64,000 bases of DNA, taken from contig NZ_JAARML010000010.1 of assembly GCF_011759375.1 (NCBI RefSeq), positions 112,015 through 176,014 of the forward strand. Reading direction: 5' to 3'. The notes under the pieces are model-generated. The model was not told the DNA's origin and did not search any database. It saw only the letters and a list, made by a program, of their open reading frames with translations. Positions 1 through 8,875 of this stretch are shown piece by piece (positions within the stretch are counted from its first letter, which is position 1; every line of letters begins with the position of its first letter). This DNA is from Paraflavitalea devenefica. Its GTDB lineage: Bacteria > Bacteroidota > Bacteroidia > Chitinophagales > Chitinophagaceae. Position numbers and translations under genes: made by a program.

Positions 1-1554
1 GTTGGCATCGAGGGGTATCCCATTCACCTGCGCCGGCGGGTATTGGGCTTTCACATTGGGATGGAGTTTCATACCGAGAATAGTAGCGGGGTTCTCTATG
101 AGTTTCCCGGCTTTCCAGCGCAGGAGATCATCGAAGCGGAAGCCATCACCCGCCAGTTCAATTTTCCTTTCGCGCCTGATCTCATCAATCAATACGGGCA
201 GTGTGGGAAAGTCGGAATCGGGATCTTTTGTAAGGCCTGCAATGGTCATAGCAGGCATGCCTACCCTGCTACGCAATTTGGTGATGGTGTTGTCCAGCAC
301 TGCCTGATCGCATTCGCCCAGTTCGGCTTTTGCTTCGGCATAGTTGAGCAGCACTTCAGCGTAACGACAAAGAAAGAGGTCTAAGGTAGACTGGTTGGCA
401 TTCCATTGTGTGATGTCGGCAGAGCGGCCTTTGATGATCTGGTAGCCGGTGGTGGTCACATTGGTGCCTATCCTGGGCAGTGCAATGGTATCTCTCACGC
501 CGGCCAGGCTTACCTGGAAGGTAAAACCACGGGTAGCGATCAACTGCGTAAAGCGCGGGTCCCGGTTTGTCCTTTCGGCATCCAATGAATCATCCCCTTT
601 GTACAGGGGGCTTACAGCAACCGGCAGACCATCGGTGCAAAGAAAAGACTTGGCAAAGCTTTTACTCCAGCCGTTGTTGGATTCACCCACCTGCCTGGTA
701 ATGTTGTGCATCAAAACATCTTTGATATACCGCCTGGGCATGATGGCTTCTTTGTTGCTATTCAACTCTTCCACGATGAAGAGGTTGTAATAGTCTCTTG
801 CCGGATTACCTGTGGTGTAAATATCATATTTGCCGGAAGTGATCACCGCTTCGGCGGCGTTGGCAGCTTCGCGTAAGGATTTGGTTTCATCACCGAGGAC
901 ATGGTATTTTCGGAAGGTTCCTTCCCAGAGACATATCCTTGATTTAATAGCGAGGGCGGCATATTTGTGAAGGCGGTCGGCATCCACACCGGTAACCGTT
1001 TCAGGAAGATTGGCCACGGCAAAATCAAGATCGGCCAGTACAGAATCCATCACCTTTTTGTGCGGGTCTCTTGGGTTGTATAATTCGGGAGATTGGTCGT
1101 TCAGGTCTTTGCTTATCCAGGGCACATCACCGAAACGTTTTACTTTTTGCCAGTAGCTGATAGCCCTGAAGAGGCGGATTTCACCAGCATACCTGTTTTT
1201 CACGGCATCGTTTTCCGCCGCCCGTTGGTAGCGCTGCAGGAAGAAGTTCAACCCTCTTTCATTGGTCCATGTCCATCCGCCGCCCGAAGCAGGAACAATG
1301 ACCTGGCCGCCGAGCAGGGGATCAATGTTCCTGGGCACCATAATATCGGAATTTTGGTCCAGGCTGAAGGATTGTGTGGTGAGCAGGCTGTAATAACGGT
1401 TGCAATAGAGCTTGAGGTCCGATTCATTTTTAAAGAAGGTGGGTTCACTGATCGCATCTTGCGGGAACCTGTCGAGGAAGTCTTCTTTTTTGCAGGAAGA
1501 TACAAGGATGACTACTACCAGGAGTAGTTGTATATAGATTAGAGTAGTTCGCAT
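1..1554 (-). CDS. SusD/RagB-family nutrient-binding lipoprotein (3' end outside window)
   Basis: Outer-membrane lipoprotein that would cap the SusC channel encoded just upstream and bind its oligosaccharide ligand. The visible 518 codons start at ATG 1554 with a short hydrophobic signal and a lipobox-type Cys (VILVSSCKKEDFLD), the usual start of SusD proteins. Family features follow: an LFRAISYW stretch with tetratricopeptide character, RYAEVLLNYAEA, and a C-terminal RRERKIELAGDGFRFDDLLRW segment typical of RagB/SusD. The stop lies beyond base 1. The gene follows the SusC gene by 32 bp on the same strand, so the two are probably co-transcribed and belong to the sigma/FecR-controlled unit above them. 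Ligand unknown. Confidence 0.93.
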   Translation of the reverse strand, partial: MRTTLIYIQLLLVVVILVSSCKKEDFLDRFPQDAISEPTFFKNESDLKLYCNRYYSLLTTQSFSLDQNSDIMVPRNIDPLLGGQVIVPASGGGWTWTNERGLNFFLQRYQRAAENDAVKNRYAGEIRLFRAISYWQKVKRFGDVPWISKDLNDQSPELYNPRDPHKKVMDSVLADLDFAVANLPETVTGVDADRLHKYAALAIKSRICLWEGTFRKYHVLGDETKSLREAANAAEAVITSGKYDIYTTGNPARDYYNLFIVEELNSNKEAIMPRRYIKDVLMHNITRQVGESNNGWSKSFAKSFLCTDGLPVAVSPLYKGDDSLDAERTNRDPRFTQLIATRGFTFQVSLAGVRDTIALPRIGTNVTTTGYQIIKGRSADITQWNANQSTLDLFLCRYAEVLLNYAEAKAELGECDQAVLDNTITKLRSRVGMPAMTIAGLTKDPDSDFPTLPVLIDEIRRERKIELAGDGFRFDDLLRWKAGKLIENPATILGMKLHPNVKAQYPPAQVNGIPLDAN

Positions 1555-1586
1555 GATCTTATTATTTGTAAGCATAATGGTATTGG

Positions 1587-4500
1587 TTAAAGGCCCAACT
1601 GCAGGCCAAAAGAGACCGCCCTGTTCAAGGGGTAATCCTGTCCGTTCAATACCTCGGGGTCAAAGGCCTTGTGCAGCTTCGTTATTTCAAACAGGTTTTG
1701 CGCCGTGAAGTATACCCGGGTAGATTTCAATTTTACTTTTTCCAGTAGTTGTCGAGGCAGGGTATATCCTACTGTGATCTGTTTCATCCGGGCATAAGCT
1801 GCATTTTGCAGGTATTTGGTTTGGGTTTGGAAATTACCACCACCACCAAATCGTAATCTCGGATAATAAGCATTGGTATTGTCAGGCCTCCAGGAGTCGG
1901 CATGGTGCTTCCAGGGAATGGACCACTCATCCGTATACCCCCAAAATGGACTGCCACTCAGCACAACGTCTCTTTTTAATAATCCTTGTATGAAAAGCGT
2001 CAGGTCAATTCCTTTCCAGGCAACGGAGAGGTTCAGGCCAAATTGGTACCGCGGGGTATTGTTGCCTATGACCCTCCTGTCGCCGGAAGAATCAACTGTT
2101 GATTTGCCAAAATCAACTTTGCCATCCTTATTCAGGTCGGTAAAGCGGATATCACCCGCCAGCCATTTACCGTTCCACAGGTTGGATTGATTGGCAGCCG
2201 CCGCTTCCGCATCGGTCTGGAAAAAGCCATCCGTCACAAAGCCCCATATCTCTCCAATGTTTTCACCCGGGTAGCGGCTACCAATTACTTTTTGTGGATT
2301 CAGGTCATATTTGGTGATCCTTGCTTTGTAATCGGACAGAACGAGGTTAACATCATAGGAAATGTCTTTATTGAGCACATCTTTCCAGCCAAGGCTCAGT
2401 TCCCATCCTTTGGTCTCCAGGTCGGCTGCATTCCTGTTGGGTGAGGTGGTACCCAATACAGCCGGAAGTGGCGTACCACCCACAATCATGTCTTTTGTGG
2501 CCCTTATGTACCAATCAAAGCCAAGCGTCAACCTGTTTTTGAAGAAGGCGGCATCGAGTCCAAAGTTTTGGGTAGTTACTTTTTCCCAGCTAAAATCGGG
2601 GCTGATCAAACCGGGCACACCTACAAATACGCCCAACTGGTTGGTAAATACATGGGCTACTGTTCCCACCGGCATGGTGGCCAGGTACGGATAATTGCCC
2701 AATACATCCCCGGCCTGGTTGCCCAGCGTGCCCCAGGAGGCCCTTAATTTCAGGTCGTCTACTATACCGAGTAAGGGATCAAAGAATTTTTCTTTTGATA
2801 TTCTCCAACCGGCAGAAACAGAGGGCAGGAAGGTGTATCTTTTTCCTCTTGGGAAACGGGAGGTACCATCATACCGGCCATTCACTTCCAACAGGTATTT
2901 TCCATCATAGGCATAGTTGACCCTGAAGAAGGTGCCGTTCAAGGCCCATTCGCCGGCACTTCCGCCAACGGTGGGCAGGTTATCGCTATTGAGGTTGATA
3001 GCCGGAACGGTTTGATCGATCAGGTTTTTGGCAGAGGCAGTATAGCTTTTAAACTGCTTTAGTTCCTGGTTGTAACCTACGGTTGCTTTTACATAATGCC
3101 GTTGTGCAAAAGTGTTTTCGTAATCGGCATACGCATTCAGGGCCTGGTAGTAATCATTGTTATTGACTTCTATAACCCTGCTGGGCGTTGTCCAGGGGAA
3201 AGTACCCAGCAATACACCATTCACACCATATTCTTTGTACTCCTTGTAGTGTTGGGTATAGTTGCGGTTATACCCATTCCAGGTATAATCGGCGGTCACC
3301 CTTACATGATTAAATGGTCTTATTACAAAACCTCCGGTAAGCCAGAGATCATTGGCCACTTCTTTGATCCTCCCATTAAGATTGGCTAGCGCTACCATAT
3401 TGGTATAACTTCCCTGGCCGGAGTAATGGCCATCGGGATGATAAACGGGCATGGTAGGTCGAAGGTCGCCGGATATCCAACCAGTGGATAACCCGCCATG
3501 ACTGGCTACGTTGGGTTTGTTGCTTTGCGTACGGTTGAGACTCATTCTAAAGTTCAGGTCGAGCCATGTCGTTGCTTCTGTATTTAATTTTAAACCGGCA
3601 TTATACCTTTCTACTTTTTCGTTACCGATCTTCAGCAGCCCCTTCTGGTTAAAATAACCCAGGGAAGCCACATAGGCGGTTTTGCCCTGGCCTCCTGAAA
3701 GTGATAGGTTATGGTCCATCATGGGCGCCCATCCGGGATATAGTTCTTTGATCCAATCGGTGTTGCCTACATACCGGTATTTGGAGGGATTGCCGGGATC
3801 AACATATACAGGCAGGTTGTTGACAGGATCGTTAAAGAATTTTGCGATGTTGGTGGAATCCTCCAAGGTAACCGCTTCACCCGCCCGGGTTCCGCCTGAA
3901 ATGCTTCCTGTATAGTCGGCCTCGCGGTGCATAGCTGCATATTGCAGGGAGTTGGCATATTCCGGCATGCGGGTAGGCCTGGTGAAGGTATAGGAGGTGG
4001 AATAGCTGATGCGCAGGGGCGCATTCCTCTTAGGATTTTTGGTGGTGATGAGTATAACGCCGTAAGCTGCCCTGACACCGTAGATGGCTGCTGAAGCTGC
4101 ATCTTTTAATACGGTTACATTTTCAACGTCGGCAGGATTGATGAGGTTAGGATCCATCTGTACGCCATCAACAAGCACCAGTGGGCCACCACCATTGAGG
4201 GAGGTAGTACCCCTTATGTTATAAGTAGCTCCCCTACCCGGCGAACCATTGCCCAGTGTAATATTCAGGTTGGGAAGGAAACCCTGTAACCCTTGTCCGA
4301 GGTTTACGATGGGCCTGCTTTTCAACACATCGCCATCTACAGAAGCGACAGCACCGGTGAGGTTAACTTTCTTTTGGGTACCGTATCCAACCACTACCAC
4401 TTCTTCTACTTTGCCATCGTCCCTTTTAAGGGTTATCCTGAGTTCACCGGATTGGGAAGTCGGCATTTCCATACTTTGGTAGCCAACAAAGGAAATGAGG

Positions 4501-5066
4501 AGGACAGCTTCCTGGTCGGGTACTTCCAGTAAAAAGTTGCCATTGTCATCGGAGGAAGTTCCTTTATTGGAGCCTTTTATTTTTATGGAGGCGCCGGATA
4601 AGGGATTGCCTTGCTCATCCACTATTTTACCTTTCACAATAATAACGGGTGGTAGCGGTTTGCTGTTGGCAAAAGTCTTTGCGGCCTGTGGGAGATCGAT
4701 TACAACCGGCTTTATCACGATGCGGCCATTTATCACAGCATAGGTAACCTGCTCTTTTTGAAAACAGCGCTCCAACACTTCCAATACAGGCCTGTTCTCT
4801 ACCTGGAAGGTTACCCTGCCCGCTTTTTCCAGGAGGGCTTCATCTATGAGTAGATCGAGGCCGGTTGATTTTTGTATTTGTAACAGTACTTTTTTTACAG
4901 GTTCATTTCTGACGCGGAGGGTTACTGTTTGGCCTTCGGTCCTGGCGGCCACCTGTAAAACAGTGGCGAGTAAAATGATTGCAGACAATTTCATGACCCT
5001 TAGCAGTTTTTTGGTACAATGTCTTCCCCACCAGCTATGGCGGGAGACAATAGCAGTTAATTGCAT
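1587..5066 (-). CDS. SusC/RagA TonB-dependent receptor with N-terminal STN signalling domain
   Basis: Outer-membrane TonB-dependent transporter of 1159 residues. Order of parts: long N-terminal leader with hydrophobic signal (about 25-45, MKLSAIILLA), STN domain (about 50-115) that in this family contacts FecR, carboxypeptidase-regulatory-like beta-sandwich (about 143-215), the conserved EEVVVVGYGTQKK segment, plug (about 235-345) and the 22-strand barrel to the C-terminus. The STN domain, together with the upstream FecR and ECF sigma genes, points to cell-surface signalling: substrate binding relieves FecR and activates the sigma factor. Start at 5066 is kept because related proteins carry a similar long leader; ATG at 4994 (residue 25) is an alternative. 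The substrate cannot be told from sequence. Confidence 0.95.
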   Translation of the reverse strand: MQLTAIVSRHSWWGRHCTKKLLRVMKLSAIILLATVLQVAARTEGQTVTLRVRNEPVKKVLLQIQKSTGLDLLIDEALLEKAGRVTFQVENRPVLEVLERCFQKEQVTYAVINGRIVIKPVVIDLPQAAKTFANSKPLPPVIIVKGKIVDEQGNPLSGASIKIKGSNKGTSSDDNGNFLLEVPDQEAVLLISFVGYQSMEMPTSQSGELRITLKRDDGKVEEVVVVGYGTQKKVNLTGAVASVDGDVLKSRPIVNLGQGLQGFLPNLNITLGNGSPGRGATYNIRGTTSLNGGGPLVLVDGVQMDPNLINPADVENVTVLKDAASAAIYGVRAAYGVILITTKNPKRNAPLRISYSTSYTFTRPTRMPEYANSLQYAAMHREADYTGSISGGTRAGEAVTLEDSTNIAKFFNDPVNNLPVYVDPGNPSKYRYVGNTDWIKELYPGWAPMMDHNLSLSGGQGKTAYVASLGYFNQKGLLKIGNEKVERYNAGLKLNTEATTWLDLNFRMSLNRTQSNKPNVASHGGLSTGWISGDLRPTMPVYHPDGHYSGQGSYTNMVALANLNGRIKEVANDLWLTGGFVIRPFNHVRVTADYTWNGYNRNYTQHYKEYKEYGVNGVLLGTFPWTTPSRVIEVNNNDYYQALNAYADYENTFAQRHYVKATVGYNQELKQFKSYTASAKNLIDQTVPAINLNSDNLPTVGGSAGEWALNGTFFRVNYAYDGKYLLEVNGRYDGTSRFPRGKRYTFLPSVSAGWRISKEKFFDPLLGIVDDLKLRASWGTLGNQAGDVLGNYPYLATMPVGTVAHVFTNQLGVFVGVPGLISPDFSWEKVTTQNFGLDAAFFKNRLTLGFDWYIRATKDMIVGGTPLPAVLGTTSPNRNAADLETKGWELSLGWKDVLNKDISYDVNLVLSDYKARITKYDLNPQKVIGSRYPGENIGEIWGFVTDGFFQTDAEAAAANQSNLWNGKWLAGDIRFTDLNKDGKVDFGKSTVDSSGDRRVIGNNTPRYQFGLNLSVAWKGIDLTLFIQGLLKRDVVLSGSPFWGYTDEWSIPWKHHADSWRPDNTNAYYPRLRFGGGGNFQTQTKYLQNAAYARMKQITVGYTLPRQLLEKVKLKSTRVYFTAQNLFEITKLHKAFDPEVLNGQDYPLNRAVSFGLQLGL

Positions 5067-5128
5067 ACTTTTGCCTTGTTTAGGTTTGTTAATAAAAAGG
5101 TTCGACGCCTTTATTAATTTATCTGACC

Positions 5129-5157
5129 AGGCTCCTGTTACAGCAGGAGCTTTTTTT
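5129..5157 (+). terminator. Hairpin with plus-strand T tract between fecR and susC
   Basis: GCTCCTG (5131-5137) pairs with CAGGAGC (5144-5150) around a 6-nt loop. One A-T and one G-T pair extend the stem. Seven Ts follow on the plus strand. Both flanking genes are read on the minus strand, where the hairpin lies directly after the FecR stop but has no U tract. It may stop antisense transcripts, or fold in the sense mRNA to uncouple fecR from susC. A second weaker repeat (TTAATAAA...TTTATTAA, 5089-5117) lies beside it. Confidence 0.5.
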
Positions 5158-6358
5158 ATCCGGCTTTTACAATGAGTTTTCTGCCCTCTATGCTGTAGAT
5201 AATTTCATTATCCCTGAGCATTTCAAGCACTTGTTTTAAAGTATTGTTGCGGTTCACTACCCCGAAAAACTTCCGGTTTTTCACGGGGCCTTCATAAATG
5301 ATCTCTACGTTGTACCAACGGGCAAATTGCCGCAGGATGGCTTTCAGGTCGGCACTTTCAAAATGAAAGACGCCTTCCTTCCAGGCGATGACCTCCTCTA
5401 TGTTGATATGCTTATCCATTTCCAGGTGGCCGTCTCCGGTGAATAATGATTGCTGACCGGGAGCGAGAATACGTGAGCGTTGGGGCGTGGTCACTTTCAC
5501 AGCGCCTTCTACCAGGGTGGTTTTAATGGCGGGCTCATCGGGGTAAGCATTTATATTGAATTCGGTACCCAATGCCCGGACATCCATGCCATTGACCGAC
5601 GCAATAAATGGCCGGGCGCGGTCTTTTGCTACTTTAAAAAAGGCTTCGCCGGCAATTTCCACTCTTCTTTCCCGGCCGGTGAAGGCAACGGGAAAGCGAA
5701 CGGAAGAAGCGGCATTGAGCCAAACACGGCTTCCATCTGCCAGGGTGAGTGAATAGGTTTCGCCTTTTGCGGTTGACAGGGTGTTGTATACCATATCACT
5801 TTGACCTGGCTGTTGAATGCCGTGGTAAGTAACCTGTCCGTTTTTGTAATCTACCTGTGTACTACCCTGCAGGACTAACTGCCCTTTTGTGGTACTATCC
5901 AGGAGGATCTTCCTGCCATCACTGAGGGTTAATACAGCCTTGTTTTGCCCGGGCCGCACATCCTGGGGGACAGGCACCACGGTGACCTCTTTTTTCGTCC
6001 CCTGCTGCCTGGCAATCAATATCCAGGCGGCTGCGAGGAACAACAGCAATACTGCCGCGGCAGCCGCAAAGCGCCCCGCATTGGCCATAAAGCTTCTTCG
6101 ACCTTGTGCCCGTGGAGCAATCTTCTTTTCCGAAGCCAGGATGTGTTGCAGGCTACTTTCCAGCCTGGCCTTTACTGCCTCGTCTATCTGGCCGGTGGGA
6201 TATTGACGGCTCAACTGCTCCAATACCTGGCGCTCCACCACCTCTTTTTGCTCCTGCTCGTTAAGCCAGGCCATTATCAGGTCCACTTCCTGTGGAGAAC
6301 ATTGGTTATTGATCAGCTTTTCAAACAGGCGCTGATAATCGGGTTGTTGCTTTTCCAC
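5156..6358 (-). CDS. FecR-family anti-sigma factor
   Basis: Single-pass inner-membrane regulator of 400 residues. The N-terminal about 100 residues are cytoplasmic and should hold the ECF sigma factor. One transmembrane helix follows (about 98-115, AAAAAVLLLFLAAAWILI). The periplasmic FecR domain lies at about 130-300 with LADGSRVWLNAASSVRFP and EFNINAYPDEPAIKTTLVEGAV. A C-terminal DUF4974/STN-like segment (about 325-395, FESADLKAILRQFARWYNVEI) is typical of Bacteroidota FecR proteins. The gene lies 101 bp after the sigma gene and 89 bp before susC on the same strand, the standard order sigma-FecR-SusC-SusD. The role is to pass the ligand-bound signal from the STN domain of that SusC to the sigma factor. 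Confidence 0.95.
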   Translation of the reverse strand: MEKQQPDYQRLFEKLINNQCSPQEVDLIMAWLNEQEQKEVVERQVLEQLSRQYPTGQIDEAVKARLESSLQHILASEKKIAPRAQGRRSFMANAGRFAAAAAVLLLFLAAAWILIARQQGTKKEVTVVPVPQDVRPGQNKAVLTLSDGRKILLDSTTKGQLVLQGSTQVDYKNGQVTYHGIQQPGQSDMVYNTLSTAKGETYSLTLADGSRVWLNAASSVRFPVAFTGRERRVEIAGEAFFKVAKDRARPFIASVNGMDVRALGTEFNINAYPDEPAIKTTLVEGAVKVTTPQRSRILAPGQQSLFTGDGHLEMDKHINIEEVIAWKEGVFHFESADLKAILRQFARWYNVEIIYEGPVKNRKFFGVVNRNNTLKQVLEMLRDNEIIYSIEGRKLIVKAG

Positions 6359-6459
6359 TATGCATACGTATTATTTCCGGAAGACGTAGAACCGGGAAAA
6401 ATGGGGGGATGAAGCTGACTTTTTTTCAGCTTTCTTTAAAAATAACACCGTGGAGCATA

Positions 6460-7059
6460 TTAATGCGCCTCACTCATGGCAGCCAGGAGCAGGACCAGCA
6501 GGGCATCCGGGTGACTTTGAAAGTATGACTTGAGTGTGTGCCGGGCCTTGGTCAGGTATTCTTTCACCGTAAAGGGAGAAATGCCCAGTTCGGAGGCGGC
6601 TGCCTTGTAAGAAAACCCCTCCATTTTACATAGCTGGTAGACCTTTTTTTGCTGCGGGGGCAATGTATCGAGGGCTTTTTGCAATACAACGATTTTTTCG
6701 CTGTAGGTTAATTGCTCTTCAATGTGGGAATAATTCTCCGTGGCTATCGCTTTAAAATGGTTGAATAGCCGCCTGTCGCGCTGTAGTTTCCGGTAGAAGT
6801 CTATGACCTGGTTTTGTCCTGCCTTGTGCAGGTAGGCGGCAAAGCTGGTTTCGATGGTCAATTCATGTCTTTTATGCCAGATGCGGGTAAAAATTTCCTG
6901 GACCATTTCTTCGGCTACCTGGCTGATTTTCACCAATCGAAGGATGCCGGCGTATAAGGATTCACTGTGGTGGCGGTACAAGGCAGTGAATGCGGCGGGG
7001 TCGCCAGCTTTGAGTTGACGCAGCAAGGCATTTTCATCATAAAGCAAGTCGGGCCTCAT
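6460..7059 (-). CDS. RNA polymerase ECF-type sigma-70 factor
   Basis: Sigma factor of 199 residues with region 2 (about 25-95, AEEMVQEIFTRIWHKRHEL) and region 4 (about 130-180, DTLPPQQKKVYQLCKMEGFSYKAAASELGISPFTVKEYL), the arrangement of the Bacteroidota RpoE-like group. It heads the minus-strand series sigma, FecR, STN-SusC, SusD, so it most likely transcribes that susCD pair when FecR releases it. A 505-bp gene-free region lies upstream. I saw no exact TAnnTTTG box close before the start. Confidence 0.95.
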   Translation of the reverse strand: MRPDLLYDENALLRQLKAGDPAAFTALYRHHSESLYAGILRLVKISQVAEEMVQEIFTRIWHKRHELTIETSFAAYLHKAGQNQVIDFYRKLQRDRRLFNHFKAIATENYSHIEEQLTYSEKIVVLQKALDTLPPQQKKVYQLCKMEGFSYKAAASELGISPFTVKEYLTKARHTLKSYFQSHPDALLVLLLAAMSEAH

Positions 7060-7564
7060 CGCAGTTATTGAAGTGTCCCCACAAAAGGAATCAGGTAATC
7101 AAAACTGCGTTATTTTTTACAGATTATTCTATTATTCTTTTAAAGATGTGCAAACATTTGAGCAAGCGGGGATTAAAAGCTTGATCGTTTCCACAGCCAG
7201 TTTTTTCAAGCATCCGCATTCATACAACAAATCCAGACTTAGGCATTACTCCACCTAAGCCCTTAGTACACTCATCCTTAGCCGTACCTAATTTAAGATT
7301 TATTTTATATATATTAAATACTTATTATTCAAATAATACAGAGATATTCCAGATTTATAGGAGGTGGTATATCTCTGGAATATCTCTGCTTTATATGTGG
7401 AGTATCTCTGGATTATCCTACTTACTACTGGCGAGCTAATATAAGATTATCAGGCGTTTAGGATTTTGAAGGCCTGAATGGGGACAACATGGTAATACCT
7501 GAAAGGAAAGCCCAGGCTCCGGAAAACACGGCAGGGTGACCCAATCTTTTTATTTTGCAGCCCT
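7060..7564. other. Gene-free region between divergent genes
   Basis: About 500 AT-rich bases between the sigma gene (minus) and the flavin reductase-like gene (plus). Short reading frames here have no recognisable similarity or start context. The only structure seen is the cluster of TATCTCTG repeats described separately at 7339-7410. Promoters of both neighbours must lie here, but no confident TAnnTTTG box was found. Confidence 0.6.
7339..7410. repeat. Inverted and direct repeats of TATCTCTG
   Basis: CAGAGATATTCCAGA (7339-7353) is the exact reverse complement of TCTGGAATATCTCTG (7374-7388), leaving a 20-nt loop. The octamer TATCTCTG occurs directly at 7370, 7381 and 7403 and inverted at 7339. 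There is no T tract, so this looks more like a protein-binding cluster or a structured RNA than a terminator. It lies 155-226 bp before the start at 7565 and 280-351 bp before the sigma gene start. Confidence 0.55.
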
Positions 7565-8209
7565 ATGGCAAGCGAACAAAAAAGCATACTCATCATTAAT
7601 GGCTCCATCAGGGGCACAGAAGGCAACTGCTGGGCGCTTTCAACAATGGCCGCCAGCTACCTGCGCACCAACCTGCATACCGCAGCTTCCATTTTTACGC
7701 TCACCGATCCCAAACCTCCCATCCCGGAAGTGTATGAGATGATCAACGATCATGATGGATTGCTGGTCGTTACCGGTGCGTACTGGAATAACTGGAGCTC
7801 TTCCTTGCAGCGGTTCATTGAAGTAGTTACCGCTTTTGAAAATTCCCCGGCCTTCTTCGGCAAGCCTGTTGCCTGCGCAGTGACCATGGATTCTGTAGGC
7901 GGTATAGAAGTAGCAGCGAGGATACATGCTATATTTTCCGGACTGGGTTGCTGGAGCCCGCCCTGCTCCACCGTAGTGTTATCGAGAGTTGGTCAGGAAG
8001 CCATTACTGCTTCCAAAGGACGGGAAGACAATCCTAATGATGACGTCTGGTGCCGGGAGGACCTGCATATTGTTTTGCAGAACCTGGTAACAGCCACTTC
8101 ATTCCCGCGCGAAGCGTGGATCTCCTGGCCACATATCGGGCTGAAGGTCCCGGACCAGCCATGGCCGGAACAGGGGCCATTGAACATGAACACACCAAAA
8201 TTTCTGTAA
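7565..8209 (+). CDS. NADPH-dependent FMN reductase-like flavodoxin-fold protein
   Basis: Protein of 214 residues with a flavodoxin-like fold: first beta-strand and phosphate-binding loop ILIINGSIRGTEGN (about 8-21), central strand DGLLVVTGAYWNNWSSSLQRFIEV (about 62-85) that in the family contacts the flavin, and PVACAVTMDSVGG (about 100-112). It probably reduces FMN or a small electrophile with NAD(P)H in the cytoplasm. It is alone on the plus strand and converges with the next gene after 14 bp. The C-terminal about 50 residues (WISWPHIGLKVPDQPW) are less typical and may form a cap or dimer contact. Exact substrate unknown. Confidence 0.75.
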   Translation: MASEQKSILIINGSIRGTEGNCWALSTMAASYLRTNLHTAASIFTLTDPKPPIPEVYEMINDHDGLLVVTGAYWNNWSSSLQRFIEVVTAFENSPAFFGKPVACAVTMDSVGGIEVAARIHAIFSGLGCWSPPCSTVVLSRVGQEAITASKGREDNPNDDVWCREDLHIVLQNLVTATSFPREAWISWPHIGLKVPDQPWPEQGPLNMNTPKFL

Positions 8210-8223
8210 AGCGGCTGTTATTT

Positions 8224-8868
8224 TTACCGCGCATACTCCTGCACCTGGCCCAGCAGGTCCATGGATTTCAAAACCGGGTCCCACTCCCTTCCGCTGAAGA
8301 TCAGGCGAAACCACTTTTTATCCCTGTTGGCATACCGGATATTGCGGAATAACCATACCGCCAGGAAGGTGAATGCCAGGGTGATCAGTACCTGCAGGAT
8401 GAGCAGGGCAATATTCCCATGTTTAAATGTGGCGACGGTCAGGTAAAAAGTAGTCCAGAAAGGCAACTGCAGGAAAAGCAGTCGCGCTACCCATAAGGTG
8501 GACGATTTTAAACGGGCGATCTTTTCCTGCGTGGCCAGGATCGGCTCATTCACATCTGCCTGGTGGATGAGAATGAGCTGATACAGGTAAATACCGATGG
8601 CCAGTTTGTTGAGCAAAGCGATGGCGGCGGCTGAAACCAGGAAGAAGGGGCTGGCTACGGAAAACAGGCCAATGATCAATACATCAATAAAGCCTACCCA
8701 TATAATGCCCAGGATTACCGTAAAGATCTTCCAGGGTGTCATGGAAGATAAAAACGACTGCACCTTGAGCCGGGTGATGTCTGCGGCATTTTGCCTGTTG
8801 AGCGACAGGTTTTCTTCCAGCTTCCTGTCGTACAATTTCCAAAGATTCATCATTTCTGTGTCTTGCAT
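8224..8868 (-). CDS. Four-helix membrane protein paired with an ECF sigma factor
   Basis: Protein of 214 residues. A charged cytoplasmic N-terminus (1-45, MQDTEMMNLWKLYDRKLEENL) precedes hydrophobic segments at about 46-70 and 75-100, a charged loop with EPILATQEKIARLKSS, then helices at about 125-147 and 150-175 and a charged tail. No catalytic motif is visible. It starts 7 bp after the stop of the ECF sigma gene, so the two are translated from one mRNA. By position it may be a membrane anti-sigma factor whose N-terminal segment binds the sigma factor, a frequent arrangement in Bacteroidota. That role is inferred from context only. Confidence 0.7.
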   Translation of the reverse strand: MQDTEMMNLWKLYDRKLEENLSLNRQNAADITRLKVQSFLSSMTPWKIFTVILGIIWVGFIDVLIIGLFSVASPFFLVSAAAIALLNKLAIGIYLYQLILIHQADVNEPILATQEKIARLKSSTLWVARLLFLQLPFWTTFYLTVATFKHGNIALLILQVLITLAFTFLAVWLFRNIRYANRDKKWFRLIFSGREWDPVLKSMDLLGQVQEYAR

Positions 8869-8875
8869 GGCTATA

